Shown here piece after piece: positions 18,972-28,224 of a stretch of DNA of 64,000 nucleotides. The number at the start of each line of letters is the position of its first letter. Within the stretch, counting starts at the first letter, position 1. Origin of the DNA: Janthinobacterium agaricidamnosum (lineage in GTDB: Bacteria; Pseudomonadota; Gammaproteobacteria; Burkholderiales; Burkholderiaceae_D). The notes beneath the pieces were generated by a model. That model had not been told where the DNA came from and ran no database searches. It was given only the letters and a program-made list of their open reading frames with translations. The translations under genes and the position numbers were made by a program. The DNA lies in assembly GCF_003667705.1 (NCBI RefSeq), contig NZ_CP033019.1, forward strand, positions 1,736,001 through 1,800,000, given 5' to 3'.

Positions 18972-20378
18972 ATGACCACAAACGCTACTCCCGTCCGTAC
19001 CCGTTTCGCTCCCAGCCCGACCGGCTATCTGCACCTGGGCGGCGCCCGCACCGCTTTATACAGCTGGGCGTATGCCCGTCACTTCGGCGGCACTTTCGTG
19101 CTGCGCATCGAAGACACGGACGTGGAGCGCTCCACGCCGGAAGCCGTGCAAGCCATCATCGAAGGCATGAAGTGGCTGGGCCTTGATCACGACGAAGGCC
19201 CGTTCTACCAGATGCAGCGCATGGACCGCTACCGCGAAGTGGTGGCGCAGATGCTGGCCGAAGGCACGGCCTACCATTGCTACTCGTCGCCGGAAGAAGT
19301 CGAAGCGATGCGCGAGCGCATGCGCGCCGCCGGCGAAAAGCCGCGCTACGACGGCACCTGGCGCCCGGAACCGGGCAAGACACTGCCTGCCGTGCCAGCG
19401 GACCGCAAGCCCGTCGTGCGCTTCAAGAATCCGCTCGATGGCGACGTGACGTGGGACGACGTGGTCAAGGGCACGATCACGATCTCGAACCGCGAACTGG
19501 ACGACCTGGTGATCGCCCGCCCGGACGGTACGCCAACCTATAACTTCTGCGTGGCCGTCGATGACTGGGACATGGGCATCACGCACGTGCTGCGCGGCGA
19601 CGACCACGTCAACAACACCCCGCGCCAGATCAACATCCTGCGCGCCATCGGCGCGCCGCTGCCGCTGTACGGCCACCTGCCGATGATTCTGGGTTCGGAC
19701 GGCCAGAAGATGTCGAAGCGCCGCGATGCCGTCAGCGTGATGGATTATCCGGCGCAGGGCTTCCTGCCTGAATCGATGCTGAATTACCTGGCGCGCCTGG
19801 GCTGGAGCCATGGCGACGATGAAGTCTTCTCGGTGGCGCAGTTCTGCGAGTGGTTCAACCTCGAGCACCTGACCAAGTCGGCCGCGCAGTTCGACCTGGA
19901 AAAGCTCAAGTGGCTCAATAACCAGTACATCAAGCAGGCCGACAATACCCGCCTGGCCGACCTGGCGCGTCCGCAAATGGTCGCCGCCGGCGCCGTCTTC
20001 GAAGGCGCGCCGGACCTGGCGCAAGTGCTGGGCATGATGAAAGAGCGCGCCAACACGGTCAATGAACTGGCTGACGCTTCGATGCTGTTCTTCCGCGAGC
20101 CGCAGCCGGAAGCGGAACTGGCTGCGCAGCACATCACGGATGCCATCAAGCCCGTGCTGGCGCAGTTTGCCGAGCGCATCGCCACGGTGGAGTGGAGCAA
20201 GGAAGCCGTGGCCGCCATGATCAAGGAAGTGCTGGCCGCCAATACCATCAAGATGCCGCTGCTGGCCATGCCTTTGCGCCTGATTCTGACGGGCCAGCTG
20301 CAGACGCCGGCCATCGATCAGGTGGTGGTCATGTTCGGCCGCGACACCGTGCTGGCGCGCCTGGCAAAGTGTCTGTAA
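18972..20378 (+). CDS. gltX: Glutamyl-tRNA synthetase
   Basis: GltX charges tRNA(Glu) with glutamate; in bacteria lacking GlnRS it also acts on tRNA(Gln). The 468-residue protein has the class I signature [15 protein letters not shown] (about 12-26), the KMSKR motif in [12 protein letters not shown] (about 244-251) and the C-terminal anticodon-binding helical domain. It is located directly upstream of eight tRNA genes, five of them tRNA(Glu), its own substrate. That linkage is notable and probably reflects an old arrangement. Confidence 0.96.
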   Translation: MTTNATPVRTRFAPSPTGYLHLGGARTALYSWAYARHFGGTFVLRIEDTDVERSTPEAVQAIIEGMKWLGLDHDEGPFYQMQRMDRYREVVAQMLAEGTAYHCYSSPEEVEAMRERMRAAGEKPRYDGTWRPEPGKTLPAVPADRKPVVRFKNPLDGDVTWDDVVKGTITISNRELDDLVIARPDGTPTYNFCVAVDDWDMGITHVLRGDDHVNNTPRQINILRAIGAPLPLYGHLPMILGSDGQKMSKRRDAVSVMDYPAQGFLPESMLNYLARLGWSHGDDEVFSVAQFCEWFNLEHLTKSAAQFDLEKLKWLNNQYIKQADNTRLADLARPQMVAAGAVFEGAPDLAQVLGMMKERANTVNELADASMLFFREPQPEAELAAQHITDAIKPVLAQFAERIATVEWSKEAVAAMIKEVLAANTIKMPLLAMPLRLILTGQLQTPAIDQVVVMFGRDTVLARLAKCL

Positions 20379-20469
20379 TCGCTGTTCTGAAATAAGCGCT
20401 GGAATAGCCGTAAAAATAGAGTGCGGAAACCGCCCCTATGAAAAGTTGCTCATAGACGAAAAAGGGTAT

Positions 20470-20497
20470 TTGCAGAGTGAAACTTCTTTGCTATACT
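20470..20497 (+). promoter_or_regulatory. Sigma-70 type promoter of the first tRNA cluster
   Basis: TTGCAG (20470-20475), a 16-bp spacer and TATACT (20492-20497), placed 18 bp before the first tRNA(Ala). Confidence 0.7.
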
Positions 20498-20514
20498 CTT
20501 GTTTCTGCACCAAC

Positions 20515-20590
<76 letters not shown>

Positions 20591-20644
20591 GCAGCAATGA
20601 TGTTGCTTGTTGAAGTGGTGCAGATGTTGTTTGGAAGTTCCGCG

Positions 20645-20720
20645 GTCCCCATCGTCTAGAGGCCTAGGACATCACCCTTTCACGGTGAGTACAGGGGTTC
20701 GAATCCCCTTGGGGACGCCA
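20645..20720 (+). tRNA. tRNA-Glu(TTC), copy 1
   Basis: A 76-nt cloverleaf with encoded CCA: acceptor GTCCCCA pairs with TGGGGAC; anticodon loop CTTTCAC gives TTC. Five identical copies lie in this window. Confidence 0.97.
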
Positions 20721-20853
20721 GGTAGTTGTGGTATAGTAGTGGCAGTTGTTTGTACTGATTGTTGTAAGTTCAGGCCCGTAAAAAACGGAATCTGGATGGA
20801 AAGCAAGTAGTGGAACAAAGTCGCCAAGTGCGGCTTTTATTATTTCTGCGCCC

Positions 20854-20929
<76 letters not shown>

Positions 20930-20966
20930 ACAGCGCAGAAGTAAGGTAGTAAACTGTAGTTCCGTG

Positions 20967-21042
20967 GTCCCCATCGTCTAGAGGCCTAGGACATCACCCT
21001 TTCACGGTGAGTACAGGGGTTCGAATCCCCTTGGGGACGCCA
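20967..21042 (+). tRNA. tRNA-Glu(TTC), copy 2
   Basis: Identical to the other tRNA(Glu) genes of the window; 37 bp after tRNA-Ala copy 2. Confidence 0.97.
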
Positions 21043-21087
21043 GTTCAGTCTGGTGTTGTAGTAAGAAGTAGCAGTGTTTCTGCGCCC

Positions 21088-21154
<67 letters not shown>

Positions 21155-21163
<9 letters not shown>

Positions 21164-21546
21164 ACAGCGCAGAAATCACGTGATAATCAAAGTCGCCTCG
21201 GGCGGCTTTTTTTATTTCCGCAACACTTCCCGCCATACCCGACAGGGGAGTGTGGCGTAGGTCGGATTAGCGTAGCGTAATCCGACAGCACCATCTTCTG
21301 AAGCCAGCATCCGTATCCATGCCGCCTCCACCAACAGCGCATAAATCACATGATAATCAAAGTCGCCTCGAGCGGCTTTTTTTATTTCCGGACTCTTTTC
21401 CGCCATACCCGACAGGGGAGTGTGGCGTAGGTCGGATTAGCGTAGCGTAATCCGACAGCACCATCTTCTGAAGCCAGCATCCGTATCCATGCCGCCTCCA
21501 CCAACAGCGCATAAATCACATGATAATCAAAGTCGCCTCGAGCGGC
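21155..21546. repeat. 170-bp tandem repeat starting in the tRNA-Ala 3' end
   Basis: Units run 21155-21324 and 21325-21494, with a partial third unit 21495-21546. Each full unit contains the tRNA 3' nonamer CCTCCACCA, the downstream sequence ACAGCGCA, a terminator hairpin with T-run, and a REP palindrome (21257-21287 and 21427-21457). Units differ at a few bases. The third copy breaks off at GAGCGGC, where the low-GC gene block begins. Confidence 0.88.
21192..21213 (+). terminator. Terminator of the first tRNA cluster
   Basis: GTCGCC (21192-21197) pairs with GGCGGC (21201-21206 region) around a short loop and is followed by seven T. A near-identical terminator is repeated at 21362-21383 in the second repeat unit. 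Confidence 0.8.
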
Positions 21547-21582
21547 CGAGGTGGCCAGCGGGCGGCGCATGGCCGGCAGTTA

Positions 21583-22524
21583 TCAGCGTTCCGTTATGCT
21601 GCCCAGCGGTCGCGATAGATCGGCAGTGAAGTCGACATATTGGGTGGAAAGCCCGCGTAGCTGGTCGAGCAGTGGACGGTTGTCTCCGCGCCGCCACTGA
21701 AAAGAATAGATTACCGGCGCTGGCATTTCGGCGGCGGCGAGCGGGAGCAGCAGACCCTGGTCAACCAGCTTTTGACTCCAGCCAGTGGGCAGTATGCCGA
21801 TCCCGACAGAGGCAATCAGCATGCCGGCAATGGCCCCCCAATTATTGCAACTTATACGCTCAACGGCAGCGATGCCGTGAGCCAGTAGCCAGTCATCAAT
21901 CAGTCGCGTGGTGCCAGCTGATGGCGGTAAGGCAACGATGGGCTGTCCAGCGTCAAGTAAATCGGCGGCACCACGTAAGCCAGGCGGGCTGTCAGATACA
22001 GCCAGGGTTGGCGCGGCAAGCCAGATGAATTGTGCTTGGCTGACTGGTTGCGACAGGATGCCGTGGTGCGATGAGCGTCCGGCAATGATCGCAAAATCGA
22101 GCTCGCCCTTGGTGACACGGCTTTCCAGAACTGAGCCCACGTCGACATAGGGTTCGAGCGTCAATTTGGGATGCAGTGCCCGGACTTGCGCAATGAACTG
22201 CGGTAGCCAGGTCAGCGCGCTGAGTTCGCCAACACCAAAGGTGCAACGGCCAACTAGCCCGGCAGAGGGTGCGAAGGCGGTACGTATTGCGGCGGCGTCA
22301 TCGAGCAGCGCCAGCGCGCGTGGCAGCAATGCCTGGCCTGCATCGCTGAGTACGGCGCGGTGGCCACTCCGGTCGAACAGATTGATGCCAAGCGCTTCCT
22401 CCAGTTCTGAAATGCGCTTGGAGAGAGACGATACGGACAAATGCAGGCGTTCGGCGGCAATCGCAAAGTTGGCGCAGGTGGCGGCCCAGTAGAACGCTTC
22501 GAGTTGCTTTAAAGTCATGGACAT
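21583..22524 (-). CDS. LysR family regulator of the lhgO block
   Basis: A 313-residue LysR-type regulator starting MSMTLKQLEAFYWAAT. The winged helix domain (about 1-65) includes NFAIAAERLHLSVSSLSKRISELE, and the effector domain follows. It is transcribed divergently from lhgO across a 197-bp AT-rich gap, the standard arrangement for a LysR regulator and its target. The inducer could be L-2-hydroxyglutarate or another 2-hydroxyacid, by inference. The open frame reaches 22611, but the start at 22524 has AGAGAAC upstream and aligns with family N-termini. GC is lower than in neighbouring core genes. Confidence 0.88.
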   Translation of the reverse strand: MSMTLKQLEAFYWAATCANFAIAAERLHLSVSSLSKRISELEEALGINLFDRSGHRAVLSDAGQALLPRALALLDDAAAIRTAFAPSAGLVGRCTFGVGELSALTWLPQFIAQVRALHPKLTLEPYVDVGSVLESRVTKGELDFAIIAGRSSHHGILSQPVSQAQFIWLAAPTLAVSDSPPGLRGAADLLDAGQPIVALPPSAGTTRLIDDWLLAHGIAAVERISCNNWGAIAGMLIASVGIGILPTGWSQKLVDQGLLLPLAAAEMPAPVIYSFQWRRGDNRPLLDQLRGLSTQYVDFTADLSRPLGSITER

Positions 22525-22721
22525 CACTTGTTCTCTTTTTTCGAAATTAATTGTACATAATTTTTCGCTTTTATCTAAATTGTGCTTGATCAAAAATGCT
22601 TGACAGGGCAAATCGCGTCGGTGCCAGGCGTTGGGCGGGCGGCATATGCAGGCCCTCGTCCTTCACCAAAGTGATGCATGTAGCAGTGAAATGACGAGTT
22701 TGCTATTTTTTGAGAGGCGCA

Positions 22722-23927
22722 ATGAACAAGAAGCGTTATGCAGTTATCGGCGGGGGGATAAATGGCCTCGCAGTCGCACGTCAGTTATTGTTGGATTTTC
22801 CCGACGCCACGGTGGTGCTGTTCGAAAAGGAGGCGAGTGTCGCCAGTCATCAGTCCAGCCACAATTCGGGTGTAGTCCATGCCGGTCTGTACTATGAGCC
22901 GGGGGGGCTCAAGGCACGACTTTGCAGGCGCGGGGGCGAATTGATTGGCAACTATTGCCGCGACAATGCGATCCCCTACGACGAGTGCGGCAAAGTTGTC
23001 GTCGCGCTACAAGAGGAAGAGTTGCCTCGCCTGGAGGCGATTTATCGGAAAGCGCAGGCCAACGGTGTGCCTGGCGTGCGGCTGATCGGCTCAAATGAGC
23101 TGCGCGAAATCGAGCCCAACTGCATCGGCCTGGGCGCCTTGCATTCACCGAAAACGGCGATTGTCAGTTACGGTCAAATTGCGGCCCGAATCGCCGATGA
23201 AATCAGGGAACGTGGCGGGCGCATTTGTCTGAATTCGCCGGTTGAGCGCCTGCTGGAGCAAGGCGGCGAAGTACGGGTCGAACTTGCAGACGGAGAGGTC
23301 TTCGATACGGTATTCGATCAGGCAATTGCCTGCGCGGGTTTGCAGTCAGATCGCCTGGCAGAGCGTTCGGGCGATCAGGACGCGCCACGCATCGTACCGT
23401 TCTTCGGCCAGTATTACGTGATCGACGAGGCTTTCAAGTCGCATGTCAAAGGCTTGATCTACCCGGTGCCGGACCCGCGCTTTCCTTTCCTCGGGGTGCA
23501 TTTCACAAAGCGTATCGACGGACAGATGACGATCGGCCCGAATGCTTTCATATCCTTCGGTCGCGAGAACTATGACGGCCGCAGCATGAACCTGGCCGAC
23601 ATCTTCAATTTTGCCAGCTACCCCGGCTTTTGGAAGTTTGCTGCCCGTAACCTGCCGGCGACGCTTCGGGAACTGAAGACTGTGGTCAGTGAGGCGAGCT
23701 TTGTCCGCGAGGCGGCGCGCTATGTGCCGACGCTTGCCTCGGTCGGTATTGTTCCGGCGGTGCGTGGGATCCGTGCCCAGGCAATGGAGGCCAATGGTGC
23801 GCTGGTTGACGATTTCGTGATTCGCCAACACGGCAACATTACCCACATCCGCAATGCACCGTCACCAGGGGCGACATCGTCGCTAGCCATTGCTGAATAC
23901 ATTGTGCGTGAAGTGATGAGGCGCTGA
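22722..23927 (+). CDS. lhgO: L-2-hydroxyglutarate oxidase (LhgO/YgaF family)
   Basis: A 401-residue FAD-dependent oxidoreductase of the DAO fold. LhgO oxidises L-2-hydroxyglutarate to 2-oxoglutarate at the membrane, passing electrons to the quinone pool or to oxygen. The dinucleotide-binding motif is VIGGGINGLAVAR (8-20), the family signature SSHNSGVVHAGLYY lies at 45-58, and conserved PAVRGIRAQ and HIRNAPSPGATSSLAIAEYI are near the C-terminus. ATG 22722 follows GAGAGG. Next to a permease of the KgtP-like group, it suggests an uptake and oxidation unit for a C5 hydroxy-dicarboxylate. Confidence 0.88.
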   Translation: MNKKRYAVIGGGINGLAVARQLLLDFPDATVVLFEKEASVASHQSSHNSGVVHAGLYYEPGGLKARLCRRGGELIGNYCRDNAIPYDECGKVVVALQEEELPRLEAIYRKAQANGVPGVRLIGSNELREIEPNCIGLGALHSPKTAIVSYGQIAARIADEIRERGGRICLNSPVERLLEQGGEVRVELADGEVFDTVFDQAIACAGLQSDRLAERSGDQDAPRIVPFFGQYYVIDEAFKSHVKGLIYPVPDPRFPFLGVHFTKRIDGQMTIGPNAFISFGRENYDGRSMNLADIFNFASYPGFWKFAARNLPATLRELKTVVSEASFVREAARYVPTLASVGIVPAVRGIRAQAMEANGALVDDFVIRQHGNITHIRNAPSPGATSSLAIAEYIVREVMRR

Positions 23928-24030
23928 GTTTGCGTAGCGGACAACGTACGGTTGTCTGTCGCCCCCCAGCCAGCCCCAACTCGAACGCTCTAGGCGAAAA
24001 ATAAAAAAATTAATTCATGAAGGAGACATT

Positions 24031-25344
24031 TTGAACATTCAAAAAACGGAACAGGAAACCCCGGCACAGACAAAAAGTCGTTTGCGCAAAGTGGCGGCAG
24101 CGACCATCGTCGGCTCAATGCTGGAGTGGTATGACTTTTATCTTTACGCGACGATGGCGTCGATTGTCTTCAGCAAGGTCTTCTTCGATACCTCGGACCC
24201 GGCGAATGCATCGCTGCAAGCCTTTGCCACCTTCGCCATCGGCTTTGTGGCGCGACCGATCGGGGGGCTGTTCTTCGGCTACTTCGGCGACCGCTACGGG
24301 CGCAAGAAAATGTTGTTCGTTACTTTCTGTATGATGGGCTTGTGCACGACCGCCATTGGCCTGGTCCCTTCCTACGCCAGCATCGGCGTTTGGGCGCCCC
24401 TGTGCCTGGTGCTGATCCGCATTGTGCAGGGCCTGGGCGCCGGTGCCGAACTGGCGGGAGCGGCGGTAACTTCCTACGAACATGCGGCCGACAACAAGAA
24501 GGGACGACAAGGTGCGTGGCCTGCATTGGGGCTGAACCTTGGCCTGTTGCTGTCGTCGCTGACCGTTTATCTGCTGACCGTCAATGGCGACAAGTTTTTG
24601 CTTGCCGGCGGCTGGCGCATTCCCTTCATCCTCAGTTTCGTGCTGGTACTGGTTGGGCTCTGGGTGCGTGGGAGTCTGCCGGAAACGCCAGAGTATCACC
24701 ACTTCGAGGAAAGCCATCGCCAGAAGAGGCCGTTCCGCGAATTGTGGAAAACCAATCTTAAGGGCCTGGGCGTCGTCTTCTTTGTCGCCATCGGTTACAA
24801 CGCACTGAGCTATGTCTTCAAGACCTTCTCGCTGGCCTACCTGACCCAGTTCAAAGGCATTTCGGCCAGCGTGACATCGCTATCGGTGACACTGGCCAGT
24901 CTGGTCGCAATCTTTACCGTCCCGCTCTTCGGCTATCTGTGTGACAAGTTCAGCAGCAAGAAGCTGCTGATCGTCGGCGGCCTGCTGTCAGCATTGTTCG
25001 CGTACCCGTTCATGCAGTTGCTCGACAGCGGCGAGAACAGGCTGATTTACCTGGCGCTGATCGTCGGCACCGGGGTGCTGGCGCCGATGATGTTCGCCCC
25101 ACAGGGCTCTTTCCTCAGTCGCCAGTTTGCCGTGCAAAACCGCTCGACGGGGGTCGGTTCGGGGCGTGAAATCGGCACTGCCATTGCCGGCGGTATTGCC
25201 CCGTTGTGGGCGTTATCAATGGTGGCCCAGTCCGCGACGCGTGACACGAGCGCCGTGGCCTTGATGCTCACGTGCTCCGGAGCGATCGTCGCATTGGCAG
25301 CATACTTCGACCAAGGTTATCGCTTCAGCCATTACAAGAACTGA
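24031..25344 (+). CDS. MHS-family MFS permease, probable dicarboxylate:H+ symporter
   Basis: A 437-residue major facilitator with twelve membrane segments. The first segment is preceded by MLEWYDFYLYA, typical of the metabolite:H+ symporter group (KgtP, ShiA, ProP), and the loop 2-3 motif appears as GYFGDRYGRKKML. The start is TTG 24031 with a strong AAGGAGA 5-6 bases upstream; a later ATG (24118) would remove residues before the first helix. It follows lhgO by 103 bp. Substrate is not shown by sequence; 2-hydroxyglutarate, 2-oxoglutarate or a related acid fits the context. Confidence 0.87.
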   Translation: MNIQKTEQETPAQTKSRLRKVAAATIVGSMLEWYDFYLYATMASIVFSKVFFDTSDPANASLQAFATFAIGFVARPIGGLFFGYFGDRYGRKKMLFVTFCMMGLCTTAIGLVPSYASIGVWAPLCLVLIRIVQGLGAGAELAGAAVTSYEHAADNKKGRQGAWPALGLNLGLLLSSLTVYLLTVNGDKFLLAGGWRIPFILSFVLVLVGLWVRGSLPETPEYHHFEESHRQKRPFRELWKTNLKGLGVVFFVAIGYNALSYVFKTFSLAYLTQFKGISASVTSLSVTLASLVAIFTVPLFGYLCDKFSSKKLLIVGGLLSALFAYPFMQLLDSGENRLIYLALIVGTGVLAPMMFAPQGSFLSRQFAVQNRSTGVGSGREIGTAIAGGIAPLWALSMVAQSATRDTSAVALMLTCSGAIVALAAYFDQGYRFSHYKN

Positions 25345-25569
25345 TGGTCAACGCGGCGGGCCAGGCTTGCTCAGCTCCTCCCGCCGCCCAACCCTTGTAT
25401 GACGCGGGTTTGGGCCAGTGCAAACGAAGGGGGGGCAAGAGGCTTTCCTTTTGCTGGCCTGGCTGCTGTTGCCGAGGACCTGTACCTCGCCCGCGCAGCC
25501 GATCGATTGCACATTGAGCAATCGCCGCCGGGAACGGTTTCCTCCATGGAAAATAAGATGCGCCTGCGG
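25345..25569. other. Gene-free stretch at the right edge of the inserted block
   Basis: About 225 bp with no supported gene. Short open frames here have no ribosome-binding site or recognisable product. It ends at the promoter of the second tRNA-Glu cluster. Confidence 0.5.
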
Positions 25570-25599
25570 TTGATTTTATGAATGGCCCCGTGCTATACT
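25570..25599 (+). promoter_or_regulatory. Promoter of the second tRNA-Glu cluster
   Basis: TTGATT (25570-25575), an 18-bp spacer and TATACT (25594-25599), followed by GC-rich CGCGCACGC resembling a stringent discriminator. It lies 71 bp before tRNA-Glu copy 3. Confidence 0.6.
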
Positions 25600-25670
25600 T
25601 CGCGCACGCTTTTTTGAGGGGCTAAGCAAAGCCTTCAACGAAGAGTCCGCTGAGAGTAAAGCCAGCACAG

Positions 25671-25746
25671 GTCCCCATCGTCTAGAGGCCTAGGACATCA
25701 CCCTTTCACGGTGAGTACAGGGGTTCGAATCCCCTTGGGGACGCCA
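25671..25746 (+). tRNA. tRNA-Glu(TTC), copy 3
   Basis: Identical to copies 1 and 2, with encoded CCA. Confidence 0.97.
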
Positions 25747-25782
25747 GGATTTAGTTGTAAAGCAAGAGTGCAGTGCTGAACG

Positions 25783-25806
25783 GGCCTGACAAGTCAGGCC
25801 TTTTTT
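25783..25806 (+). terminator. Terminator between tRNA-Glu copies 3 and 4
   Basis: GGCCTGAC (25783-25790) and GTCAGGCC (25793-25800) form a perfect stem followed by six T. Confidence 0.8.
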
Positions 25807-25868
25807 GTTTCTGCGATTGCTGCAGTACCGGGTCAGGATGCGAAGTAATGCATTCAGGACAGATTTCT

Positions 25869-25944
25869 GTCCCCATCGTCTAGAGGCCTAGGACATCACC
25901 CTTTCACGGTGAGTACAGGGGTTCGAATCCCCTTGGGGACGCCA
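25869..25944 (+). tRNA. tRNA-Glu(TTC), copy 4
   Basis: Identical to the other copies. The preceding spacer, ending AGGACAGATTTCT, is nearly the same as that before copy 5. Confidence 0.97.
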
Positions 25945-26014
25945 GATTCGCACGCAGTCAGCAAGTAAAGTAACAGGTCGGGATGCAACGCAGCGCATCC
26001 AGGACAGATTTTCT

Positions 26015-26090
26015 GTCCCCATCGTCTAGAGGCCTAGGACATCACCCTTTCACGGTGAGTACAGGGGTTCGAATCCCCTTGGGGACGCCA
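26015..26090 (+). tRNA. tRNA-Glu(TTC), copy 5
   Basis: Identical to the other copies; the last tRNA gene of the array, followed by a terminator. Confidence 0.97.
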
Positions 26091-26110
26091 GACCGGCTGA
26101 ATCAGCCAAC

Positions 26111-26143
26111 AAAAAAGCCGCCTGGTAACAGCGCGGCTTTTTT
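26111..26143 (+). terminator. Terminator of the second tRNA-Glu cluster
   Basis: AAAAAAGCCGC (26111-26121) pairs with GCGGCTTTTTT (26133-26143); symmetric A and T runs allow function in both directions. Confidence 0.85.
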
Positions 26144-26185
26144 GTTATTGGTCGCCATGCCCACGTTTTTCTCTTCCCCTTGACT

Positions 26186-27355
26186 ATGCCACTACCTACC
26201 GATCGCGCACCATCTCTCGCCATCTTCTGCAAAGTCGTCGACAACTACGGCGATATCGGCATTTGCTGGCGCTTGGCGCGGCAGTTGAACGGCGAGCACG
26301 GCGTCGCCGTCACCCTGTGGGTCGATGATTTATCCAGTTTCCGGCGCATCTGCCCCGAAATCGACGTGGCGGCCGAAGCGCAGCAGGTGTCCGGCGTCAC
26401 GGTCCGCCACTGGCGCGGCCAGGATGGCGCGTTTGCCCCCGCCGATATTGCCGACATCGTCATCGAGTTTTTTGCCTGCGACATTCCGCCCGGCTATATC
26501 GCCGCCATGGCCCAGTGTTCGCCGCAGCCCGTATGGCTGAATCTGGAAGGATTGACGGCGGAAGAGTGGGTCGAGGGCTGCCATGCGCTGACGTCGCCGC
26601 GCCACGGCATGATCAAGCATTTCTTCTTTCCCGGTTTTACCGATAAGACGGGCGGCTTGCTGCGCGAAGCGGCGCTCGATGAAAAAAGGCTGGCGTTCCA
26701 GTCCGATGCGCCCGCCATGGCGGCATTCCTCGGGCAGTTCGGCGTCACGGCGGCGGAAATGTGCGCCGTGAAAGTATCGCTGTTCTGCTATCCGTCCGCG
26801 CCCGTCGCCGAGCTGTTCGCGGCCTGGCAGGCGGGTGAGCAAGCTGTGGTATGCCTGGTGCCGGAAGGCGTCGCGTTCGATGCCGTTCAAGCGTTTATCG
26901 GCGACGATGCGGCGCTGCCTGGTGCGGCGCGCACGCGCGGCGCGCTCACCGTGTGCGTGCTGCCTTTCGTGCCGCAGGACGATTACGACCGCCTGCTGTG
27001 GGCTTGCGACGTGAACCTGGTGCGTGGCGAGGATTCCTTCGTGCGCGCCCAATGGGCGGGCCAGCCGTTTCTCTGGCATATCTACTTGCAGGACGAAAAC
27101 TTGCATCACGTGAAATTGCGCGCCTTCCTGCAGCGCTATGCGGTCGATGCGGACGGCGCCATCGACAGCCTGGTGCAGGCGGCGCTGGCCTGGAATGGCG
27201 CCAGCGCGGACGCCTTGCCGTGGGCGCAGCTGTGGCCCGCATTGCAGGCTGATCTGCCGCGCATCCGGGCGCGCGCGCAAGCCTGGCAGCGGCAGATGCA
27301 GGCGCATGGCGATCTGGCAAGTAACTTGCTGGCGTTCGCCGGCGCGACGAGATAG
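26186..27355 (+). CDS. earP: EF-P arginine rhamnosyltransferase EarP
   Basis: EarP transfers rhamnose from dTDP-L-rhamnose to Arg32 of elongation factor P. The 389-residue protein has the N-terminal FCKVVDNYGDIGICWRLARQL with the catalytic-site aspartates, NLEGLTAEEWVE in the middle, and the nucleotide-sugar-binding RGEDSFVRAQWAGQPFLWHIY near 275-296. ATG 26186 is chosen over the TTG at 26180; no clear Shine-Dalgarno sequence is visible. It is followed by efp after 135 bp, the standard order in EarP-containing bacteria. The dTDP-rhamnose synthesis genes are not in the window. Confidence 0.95.
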   Translation: MPLPTDRAPSLAIFCKVVDNYGDIGICWRLARQLNGEHGVAVTLWVDDLSSFRRICPEIDVAAEAQQVSGVTVRHWRGQDGAFAPADIADIVIEFFACDIPPGYIAAMAQCSPQPVWLNLEGLTAEEWVEGCHALTSPRHGMIKHFFFPGFTDKTGGLLREAALDEKRLAFQSDAPAMAAFLGQFGVTAAEMCAVKVSLFCYPSAPVAELFAAWQAGEQAVVCLVPEGVAFDAVQAFIGDDAALPGAARTRGALTVCVLPFVPQDDYDRLLWACDVNLVRGEDSFVRAQWAGQPFLWHIYLQDENLHHVKLRAFLQRYAVDADGAIDSLVQAALAWNGASADALPWAQLWPALQADLPRIRARAQAWQRQMQAHGDLASNLLAFAGATR

Positions 27356-27490
27356 GCGCTTGCCCAAAATTAAGGTAAAATGCCCGGTTATTTCTAACGT
27401 ATTTTTAACCGATCAAACGCAAGCTTGCGGCGCTGATGGCGCACAGGCGGCAGATGGTCTTCATGCAACCCACTTTTTACGTACATTCCT

Positions 27491-28066
27491 ATGAAACCCG
27501 CAAAAGAAATTCGTGTTGGCAATATCATCATGGTCGACAGCAAGCCAATGATCGTGTTGCGTTCTGATGTCAACGGTTCGAGCCGCACGGGCTTCACCTA
27601 CAAATGGAAGATGAAAAATCTTCTGACGAACACCCCGATGGAAAACGTGTTCCGCGGCGACGACAAGTTCGACGTGGTTGTTCTGGATAAAAAGCCAGTG
27701 ACGTATTCGTACTTCGCCGACCCGCTGTTCGTTTTCATGGACACCGAGTACAACCAGTACGAAATCGAAGAAGAAAACCTGGGCGATGCACTGCATTACC
27801 TGAAAGATGGCATGGAATGCGAAGCCATTTTCTACGACGGCAAGGCTATCTCCGTTGAACTGCCGACGACCATCGCCCGTCAAGTGGTGTACTCGGAGCC
27901 TGCGGTCAAGGGCAACACGTCGGGCAACGTCCTGAAAGAAGCCAAGATCGAAAACGCCATCGACGCGCACCGCCACACCGTGCAAGTGCCGCTGTTCGTG
28001 GCGCAGGACGACGTCATCGAAATCGACACCCGTACCAACGAATACAAGCGTGTCGTGCGCAACTGA
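27491..28066 (+). CDS. efp: Elongation factor P, arginine-32 type
   Basis: EF-P binds between the P and E sites of the ribosome and relieves stalling at polyproline stretches. The 191-residue protein has the KOW-like domain I, then two OB-fold domains. The modified residue at the domain I loop tip is Arg32 (in NGSSRTGF), as in EarP-dependent EF-Ps, not the lysine of EpmA-dependent ones. The EF-P signature near the C-terminus is readable. It follows earP and ends at a strong terminator. Confidence 0.97.
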   Translation: MKPAKEIRVGNIIMVDSKPMIVLRSDVNGSSRTGFTYKWKMKNLLTNTPMENVFRGDDKFDVVVLDKKPVTYSYFADPLFVFMDTEYNQYEIEEENLGDALHYLKDGMECEAIFYDGKAISVELPTTIARQVVYSEPAVKGNTSGNVLKEAKIENAIDAHRHTVQVPLFVAQDDVIEIDTRTNEYKRVVRN

Positions 28067-28091
28067 TACGCGCCAGTGCTTGACCATCAAG

Positions 28092-28120
28092 AAACGCTGC
28101 CTTCGGGCGGCGTTTTTTTT
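28092..28120 (+). terminator. Terminator after efp
   Basis: AAACGCTGCC, a TTCG tetraloop and GGCGGCGTTT, followed by a T-run to about 28120. Confidence 0.9.
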
Positions 28121-28224
28121 TGCTTGAAAAATAATTCCTTTCAACAACAATTGAGTTGCAAGGACTGCTATGCTACGGCTAGCACATTATTGCGTTAGAA
28201 ACACTGAGGTTTCCTGGAGATACG

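Larger units (their letters stand above)
21547..25560. other. Lower-GC inserted block (LysR, lhgO, MHS permease)
   Basis: About 4 kb between the broken third repeat unit and the promoter of the second tRNA-Glu cluster. By eye the genes have clearly lower GC at third codon positions than the neighbours (for example more TTG, CAA and AAT-type codons). It contains three functionally linked genes but no integrase, transposase or clear attachment repeat, so the mechanism of entry is not visible. The right boundary is approximate. Confidence 0.6.

Noticed and set aside
20607..20810. Short open frame across tRNA-Glu copy 1
   Set aside because: It spans a tRNA gene and its sequence repeats wherever the tRNA is repeated.
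21547..25560. Integrase-mediated genomic island at a tRNA gene
   Set aside because: No integrase or excisionase gene and no clear pair of direct attachment repeats was found, so only an insertion of unknown mechanism is claimed.
25272..25581. Small open frames after the MHS permease gene
   Set aside because: They overlap its 3' end or lack ribosome sites and similarity to anything known.
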